Source of the DNA: Molossus alvarezi
Taxonomy: Eukaryota; Chordata; Mammalia; Chiroptera; Molossidae
Direction: 5' to 3'
Length of the DNA stretch: 64,000 nucleotides
Assembly (NCBI GenBank): GCA_037176705.1
Contig: CM073889.1
Span: forward strand, 102,627,890 to 102,691,889
Position numbers and translations under genes: made by a program. This document shows positions 57,930 to 64,000 of this stretch, piece by piece (within the stretch, counting starts at the first letter, position 1; every line of letters starts with the position of its first letter). The notes beneath the pieces were generated by a model that was given only the letters and a program-made list of their open reading frames with translations, ran no database searches and was not told where the DNA came from.

Positions 57930-58340
57930 TCGAATCTCTGAGATCTAGTCCGTATTAGACAGTAGACCTGGATAAGGTTAAACTCTAGCCCGGCCAGTGT
58001 GGCTCAGTTGATTGAGCACCATCCCATGGACTGAGAGGTCCTGGTTCAATTCCCCGTCAGGGCACATGCCTGGGTTGTGGGCTCGATCCCCACTAGGGGG
58101 CGTGTAGGAGGCAACCGACCTATGTTTCTCTCTCACATTGATGTTTCTCTCTCTAAAACGTCAGTAAAAACATAAAAAAAAAAGTTAAACTCTGTATTCT
58201 TAAAACTATAAAACAGGGAGAAACAAAAAAGTAATACTACTTACCTATGGTCCTTATGAAGATTATGTGAAATAATGCATGTAAAGTACTTCACACGATA
58301 AATGTCAGTGCTGACCGTTGTTTTAGCTACGCCAGGAGAC
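57930..58340 (+). repeat. MIR SINE, split by Ves copy 16
   Basis: The left half ends 'ctggataaggttaaactct' and the right half resumes 'gtattcttaaaactataaaa', then 'tatgtgaaataatgcatgta' and 'aagtacttcacacgataaat'. Joined, these follow MIR order. Confidence 0.7.
57987..58183 (+). mobile_element. Ves SINE (copy 16)
   Basis: The head is AGCCCGGCCAGTGTGGCTCA. It has a short CT body and an A-rich tail without the hairpin. Exact flanks GTTAAACTCT lie at 57977-57986 and 58184-58193. Confidence 0.94.
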
Positions 58341-59164
58341 GGGTCCTCTTCTTTCTCATCCACAGTGACCATGAGGCTTCTCTGTTGGTATTTAGGCCCA
58401 TTTTTCACGGATGGTGGGCTAACTGCAGAACCACTTCCTTTCCCTCGTATCCTCTTGGCCCATCTATCAGGCTAATTACCATTTTTTAATGGCTCACCTT
58501 ACTCATCTTTACTTCACTCGTTTGAGACATTTAAATAACTTATAGCTTTATAAAAATATTTTGAGAACACTTTCATGGTTGCAATGATATTAAAATATTT
58601 AAGGTACTTTGTAATGCATGAGGACCTGGGACCAGCGGAGATGCTCTTTGCTTTCTCCATTACTGGAAATCTAATAACACGTAACTCAAAATAATTTGGA
58701 TTGTTTCAAGCACTAAATTACCAAGTGGGTAAAACAGAGTAGGGACGTATGTAACAAAGGCATTCTGTATAATTCAGCCTGCTCAGCACAATTACTCTAA
58801 GAAGTTGCAATATTTTTCTCTTATTAACAGACTGACCTCATATTTTTATGGGAAAATTGATAAACTTTCCTTCTTGGTATCCTCTAAAGATGCATATGAA
58901 TCGTATTTTAAAGTGGGCAGCCAGTAACCTCCTTTCATTTCTCCCATCTGCAGCTCTGACCTCGCTCTTTAAAGAAATGCAGCACCAGCATCTTTCTCAT
59001 CTGTTCTGTTCGCTTGCCAGAGATCTAAGCAAAATTTCCCCAAAACCAATTGATAAGGTTGGGGTAGGGAGACACTAATGATCTCTGCTATTCTCTTTCA
59101 TTTTGACCTGTTCTGCCTGCCCTGGAGAACACAGTAATTGGACAGAGCAGACCCAGTGGCAGCA
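58341..59164. other. unassigned DNA
   Basis: No named repeat or gene. Confidence 0.5.
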
Positions 59165-59300
59165 AACTAGTAAAGAACCCTGGACACTGTGAGGGGACCT
59201 GTCCCAGTCTCGGTTCTACCATTTGCTCTGTGACCCGGAATCAGTCCTTTCTCCTATCTGGGTGTCATTTTCCTCATCCGTAAAAGGAGAAGCTTTTACT
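59165..59300 (+). repeat. MIR SINE fragment
   Basis: 'gtctcggttctaccatttgc', 'tctgtgacccggaatcagtc' and 'gtcattttcctcatccgtaa' are classic MIR core order. Confidence 0.8.
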
Positions 59301-61159
59301 AGGGACTATCACACAACACAGGTGTGTGCTGTGGCATAAAGGTGACTTTACTATTTCCGAATCAAATGGATCTTGATTGCGCACCCTTTTCTCCGGTTTT
59401 ACTTGAAAAATAATGGGCATTGTGTCACTCAGGCCTTGCTAAGAACTGCAAGGAATAGAAAGCCACCAGGGTAGTTCAGATGTAAAGGGAGGCTATCGAA
59501 GGACTGTGGGGACTGTCTGGAAGGCATCCTAAGACGGGAAATGAAGTTCTGCCAGGCCACGTGGGGAGGAAGGCAAATCAGGAACTGAGCCAAGCATCCC
59601 AGCCTCAGAGGATCTCAGGGTTTCTCAGTGCTACTTCCTTCAGGCATTTGCTTCCTCCTGCAGACTGGTTTCTTCTACTTGGCGCTGAATTTTCTGCTTC
59701 CTTGTACTTTTGAGTTGTCTTGGCACAATGCCAATGCCGACTAATCTTTATGAGCTTTAATTAATAGTTTCTATGTCTTTCATGATCCAACTTCCTCAGA
59801 CCCTTAGAGACCCCTTTCTTCTACCTGTAGAATAAAGGCCCAGTTTGGTTCCGTGTCTATCCCTGGTGCAATCAGTGGTGGCCAGGGGGCAGATGGAGCT
59901 GAGATACTCCTGTCAAGGGATGTGGATGGGGCAGTTTCTTTAAAGGGGGGTGGGGCAGTGGGACAGGGTAGGCATGTTTACTAGAGATCTAAGGACAATC
60001 CGATGTAGCGACTCTTGGGCTTTAGTTAGACCTTTGTATCATTTATCAAAATCCACTGGCGAGGTCAGAGTGGGCAGGGACTAATGAGCCTCCCAGCCAG
60101 TTAGACGCTCAGCAGTACTCACTGAACTCCCTCACGGAGGGATGACACCCGTGTACTCTAGTCGATGCGGAGTGCTCAGTGTGGGGCCTGCCACAGACTG
60201 TGAGCTCCACAACTGGTGGCTCCCTCCTCTCGAGGAATTTCAGTCATGGTGTGGCGACAAAGTAACCATTTATCCAGTAAAGTACGGAAACGTGAGGTGG
60301 ATCATTAGATTTCAAAGAAGAGAGAACTCCCTAGGGGCTAGGGTTGGAGTCAGGAGAATCTCAGGTTTCTGTTGAGCCTTGAGTAGTACACAGAGTTCAG
60401 ATAGACTATGGAAAGGGAGGAGTAAAGGATGCATTCAGGTTTCAAGAATATAAAGAGGCCCAGAGGCCAGATGCTGAGATCTGTGGAGTAGAGCGTAGAG
60501 CACTTCTGGTTGGAGAAGAAAGTTTGCCAAATGCGTAGCAAAAGCTCAACCTGTTGGGAAATAAGAACCTCCCCAGAGATGACTAATCAGTTGGGTAAAA
60601 GCTAATGTAGTTCTTGCTTAGGCAGACTCTGAGATGTTGATTGAGTATCCTGGACTCAGAAATGCTGTCAACAACCCAGTGTGTCACAAACTCCAGTGGG
60701 TAAGGCTCTTCGTGAGCTGATGTTTAGGTGACTTCGAGGCTCTTTGCGTAAGCGCTGGTAAGATATCTATCATCCTACCTCTCAGAAGGAAGCCTTGAAG
60801 TTGAGTAGAAGCCCTGGTAGCAGGTGAGAGCTGGCAGGTGGACATATTTATAACCTAGAAAGTGGATTTTAAAGGGCAGGGTTGGTTGCAGCTGGAGACT
60901 GTTCTCTTGGGATCAAGTAGATAATGTTGCCAAGAAGGGTTTAAAAAGGAAAAAATGCACGATAAAGGCGTGTGTTCTGTGTTGCCAAACACAAAAATTT
61001 TCTCTTCTTGACGTTCCCCATCAATTAAGGCTCTAGTGTGTCTTGATTTTAAAAGCTGCTTTTGTTTGTTAGTGAATATAGGATTCACCGCCTTGGGGAT
61101 GATAGAAACTTACACATATAGCACCACTGTTGTGTCCTGCCACCGTGGGACACACGTGG
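59301..61159. other. unassigned DNA
   Basis: Perhaps minus-strand L2 near 60225-60320. Nothing else is recognised and no gene is supported. Confidence 0.45.
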
Positions 61160-61690
61160 CCCTGTGCATCAAGCTATCCATTGCTATGTAATAAATTACC
61201 CGAAAGCTTAACAGTTCAAAACAGTGAACACGTATTAGCTCGCAGTTACTGAGAGTGAGGTATCCAGGAATGGCTTAGCTGAGTGGTTCTGGCTCAGGGT
61301 CTCTAGTGAGGTTGCAGTTAAGCTACTAGCCAGGGCTACAGTTCTCTGAAGGTTTCACTGGGTGAAGGATCCACTTCCAAGCTCAGTCATGTGGTTTTTG
61401 GAAGGTCTCAGTTTCCTGTTGGCTGGAAGCTTCAGTTCCTCACAATTAGACCTCTAATAAATTGCCTGAATGTCTTTACGATATGCCAGCTCTCTTCATC
61501 CAGATTGGAAGCATGTGTGGGGGCAGAGAGATCCCCAAGATTGAAACCCCAGTCTATTTATCATCTAATCTTGGAAGTGACATATTATTTCTACCGATTG
61601 CTATTGGTCACACAGCCAGATCCTGGTACAAAGTGGGAGGCAGGGACCTCTGGGGCCATCTTGGAGGCTGGCTCTCATACCCTGAACTTT
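61160..61690 (-). mobile_element. LTR-like (MaLR/ERVL) repeat, reverse
   Basis: 'tatccattgctatgtaataa', 'tcaaaacagtgaacacgtat', 'gagtggttctggctcagggt' and 'cagtttcctgttggctggaa' recall a reversed MaLR LTR. Open frames at 61391-61705 are incidental. Confidence 0.55.
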
Positions 61691-61850
61691 AAGCAAGACA
61701 GATAACTTCTCTGAGCCGCATCTTCCTCTCTATTAAATGGGAAAGTGCCGGCTAGAGATGCTGACTTCATGGAGTATTACTGAGGATCTAGTGAGGTGGT
61801 AGATGAGAAAGCCCTTTGTAAACTGTAAAGTACATTGGATGAAACATTCC
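61691..61850 (+). repeat. MIR SINE 3' part
   Basis: 'ttctctgagccgcatcttcc', 'tctattaaatgggaaagtgc' and 'gccctttgtaaactgtaaag' show forward MIR order. Confidence 0.75.
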
Positions 61851-62817
61851 TTGTCACTGGTCTGGAGGTGAGGATTGAATGTCAAAGGCAGGAGAGAATT
61901 CCAGTCCAAGAAAAGGAGAGACACAGGCTATCTAAGGCCCAGCTCTCTTCTGCTCCACAGACACTCTAAGCTACTCCGTGGGCTTGGCAGATTCAGACCA
62001 TGTAGAGCTTGTGGTTAGCATGTTTAAATATCTTTTGACACACCACATTTTATGGTTCTAAGGAGAATAAATGGAGAGAAAAAGCCTCACTGCAAAGTTT
62101 GAAAGTTTTAGGACATTAAACGTGTTCTCGCCATACAATTTGTCAACGAGTCCATTGTTCACGCATTAAAAACACACGGATTCAATTTTAATGAAATAAT
62201 GCAGGGCTTAGAAAAAATATAATTTTGGTTGCACTGAACGTAAGGACATTGAGTAGCATGACCTAATAAAAAGTGACCTGTGTCCTGAGCTGACCCTTGT
62301 TCAGGTCAGCATCAGGGTTTATCCATAGGCAAAATATTCTTGCCCACAAACTGGCTGATACCATTTCTCCTTAGTACCCGTGGGGTCTATCTCTTGATAG
62401 GGGTTGTTGCACAAATAGAATTTGTAATGAAAGTGAGAATGTGATGCTGAGAGTATAGTGTTAGAGGCTGATTAAGGCTCTGGCTCCCAAAACAACCCGC
62501 CTCATAATTGTGTCAGCTTTCTACTATGCACACTTTGACTTACTTCTTTGGCCTCATTATATTTTGTTATCTTTCCATCATCACAGTTCTCGGGTGATTC
62601 CTTTACCACTAGAATGATGGGATTATCATGGTTGGTGCCCAGAGAGAATCTTAGAGAATTTAGTGGAAGGAGATAATACGTGAGGGAAGAGAAGGTGGGG
62701 TTCAAGGAGTATTCAGGCCTCTTGAGGTTACATGCAAAGCGTTCTCGGTTTATATTTGAGGAGCCACAGATGTACCAGCTTCCCTAATGACACCACCCTC
62801 TACTTCGCAGATGAGAA
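61851..62817. other. unassigned DNA
   Basis: No named repeat or gene. Confidence 0.5.
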
Positions 62818-63046
62818 GTATTGTGAGCTGAACTGTGTCCCCTCAAAACTTTTATGTTGAGGCCCTGACCCCTAGTATCTCAGAATGTGACTGTACTTAG
62901 AGATAAGGCCGTTAAAGAGGTGATTAAGTTGAAATAAAGTCGTTGGGGTGGGCCCTAATTCAATATGACTGGTGTCCTTATAAATAGGGGACATTTTGAC
63001 ACAAAAAGAGATACTGGGGTGTGTGTGTACAGAAGATGACCATGTG

Positions 63047-63208
63047 GCCCTGACCGGTTTGACTCAATGGTTAGAGCATTGGCCTGTGGACTGAAGAGTC
63101 ACGGGTTTGATTTCCCGTCAAGAGCATGTACCTGGGTTGCAGGTTTGATCCCCAGCCCAGTCAGGTTCTTGCAGGAGGCAACCAATCAATGTGTCTTTCT
63201 CATATCGA

Positions 63209-63260
<52 letters not shown>

Positions 63261-63384
63261 CCTCCCTCCCTCTCTCCCCCCCCTCCCTTCCTCCCTTCCA
63301 CTCTATCTAAAAAAAAAAAAAAAAAATCAATGGAAAAATATCCTTAGGTGAGGATTAACAAAACAGCAACAACAACAAAACGTC
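63047..63384 (+). mobile_element. Ves SINE (copy 17) with expanded CT tract
   Basis: The head is GCCCTGACCGGTTTGACTCA. The (CT)n/(CCCT)n tract at about 63214-63300 is much longer than in other copies. The hairpin TCCTTAGGTGAGGA lies at 63341-63354, and an (AAC)n tail follows. The 17-bp flanks CAGAAGATGACCATGTG (63030-63046) and CAGAAGATGACCACGTG (63385-63401, by my count) differ at one base, though the left copy is preceded by A. Confidence 0.94.
63214..63300 (+). repeat. (CT)n/(CCCT)n low-complexity tract
   Basis: Uninterrupted CT units are followed by CCCT and C-rich units, inside Ves copy 17. Likely length-polymorphic. Confidence 0.95.
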
Positions 63385-63499
63385 CAGAAGATGACCACGT
63401 GAAGAGGCATCGGGGGACAGCCATGTGCAAGTTTTCCAACATTTTCACAACCAGTTCTCTGGCTATAAACAACTAACTTCGTTCTGCTTGAAGCATATA

Positions 63500-63659
63500 C
63501 AGGCATACTCAGCGACATTGCCGGTTTGGTTCCAGGCCACTGCAATAAAGCGAGTTATAATCTTTTTGCCGGTGGAGGGTCCTGCCTTCAACTGGTGAAA
63601 AAAATACAGCAGCTATGAAGCGCCATAAAGCAAAGCCCAGCAAACCGAGGCGTGCCTGC
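63500..63659 (+). mobile_element. Tigger-like (Tc1/mariner-class) MITE
   Basis: Ends CAGGCATACTCAGCGACATT and, read inward from the right, CAGGCACGCCTCGGTTTGCT are terminal inverted repeats. 'gccactgcaataaagcgagt' and 'aatctttttgccggtggagg' match the Tigger family. A TA lies just left (63498-63499) and the right flank is CA, so the TA duplication is decayed or absent. At about 160 bp it is a deletion derivative without transposase. Confidence 0.78.
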
Positions 63660-64000
63660 AGAGTGGTTCCTTTTAGCTCATCGCTCACCAGCTGACATAA
63701 TGTCTGAGCTTGTGAGCTGCACGTTGGCATCTTTCTGGGACTAGAGAGGAAAACAGTAGGAATCTAGGACCCATCATGGATTTCACCCTGGTAGGTTCAT
63801 CAGAAATAAAACATCTCCCATGTACCAGAGTTTGACTTCCAGTCCTCTGGGTAGAACAAAACCTCAAGTCTTGAAATTGGATTAATGGTCCTGGACTACT
63901 CAAGCCTCCCAGGCTTCTTAAATTAACCCATTTTGGAAAATTCTCCATTTTATATACTCAAATGTTGCTTTTTCTTCTCTTCCAGGAATAGCAACTAATT
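63660..64000. other. unassigned DNA
   Basis: Nothing recognised up to the window edge. Confidence 0.5.

Larger units (their letters stand above)
62818..63490 (+). mobile_element. MLT1-type LTR, split by Ves copy 17
   Basis: 'gagctgaactgtgtcccctc', 'gactgtacttagagataagg', 'ggtgggccctaattcaatat' and 'gactggtgtccttataaata' are clear MaLR blocks. After the SINE, 'agatgaccacgtgaagaggc' continues the order. The right end is vague. Confidence 0.8.

Overview
The window is non-coding mammalian DNA from a bat. The evidence for a bat is at least 17 copies of the tRNA-derived Ves SINE. This family is typical of vespertilionid bats and their relatives. Copies carry a tRNA-like head with A and B boxes, a CT-rich body, an A-rich tail and target-site duplications. 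A SPIN-type hAT MITE with a perfect 8-bp duplication fits the same lineage, because SPIN elements are known from Myotis. I recognise no cellular protein-coding exon, no RNA gene and no CRISPR array. The DNA is best read as intergenic or as the inside of a very large intron. All family names were assigned by eye, without a repeat library.

Layout. 1-1066: 3' end of a bat L1, with a Ves SINE just downstream. 2.1-2.4 kb: AT/TG microsatellite. 5.3-6.6 kb: 41-bp minisatellite, SPIN MITE and MLT1-type LTR. 7.5-16 kb: Ves, MIR, MER5-like and a second MLT1-type LTR with its own 29-bp tandem array. 17.5-20.3 kb: hAT element split by a Ves copy, then a reverse LTR. 21.7-28.8 kb: MIR, L2, L1M and three Ves copies. 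30.3-36.6 kb: two old reverse-strand L1M bodies carrying a hAT MITE, an LTR and microsatellites. 36.9-39.5 kb: a young L1 that keeps its whole 5' UTR and 3' end but has lost nearly all of ORF1 and ORF2. 40-48 kb: LTRs, L2, hAT fossils and truncated Ves copies. 50.5-52.9 kb: L1MA-like and L1ME-like 3' ends, each hit by Ves. 53-59 kb: MIRs, a split L1M and a local 85-bp direct repeat. 61-64 kb: LTRs, Ves and a Tigger-like MITE.

No genes here work together. What can be read is a nested insertion history: L2, MIR, hAT, L1M and LTR fossils form the substrate, and younger Ves copies interrupt many of them. The observations most worth checking are the internally deleted L1 with an intact C-terminal Cys-motif ORF, the SPIN copy, and a short 3'-terminal hairpin in the Ves SINEs. 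Every substitution I see in that hairpin keeps RNA pairing through G-U wobble.
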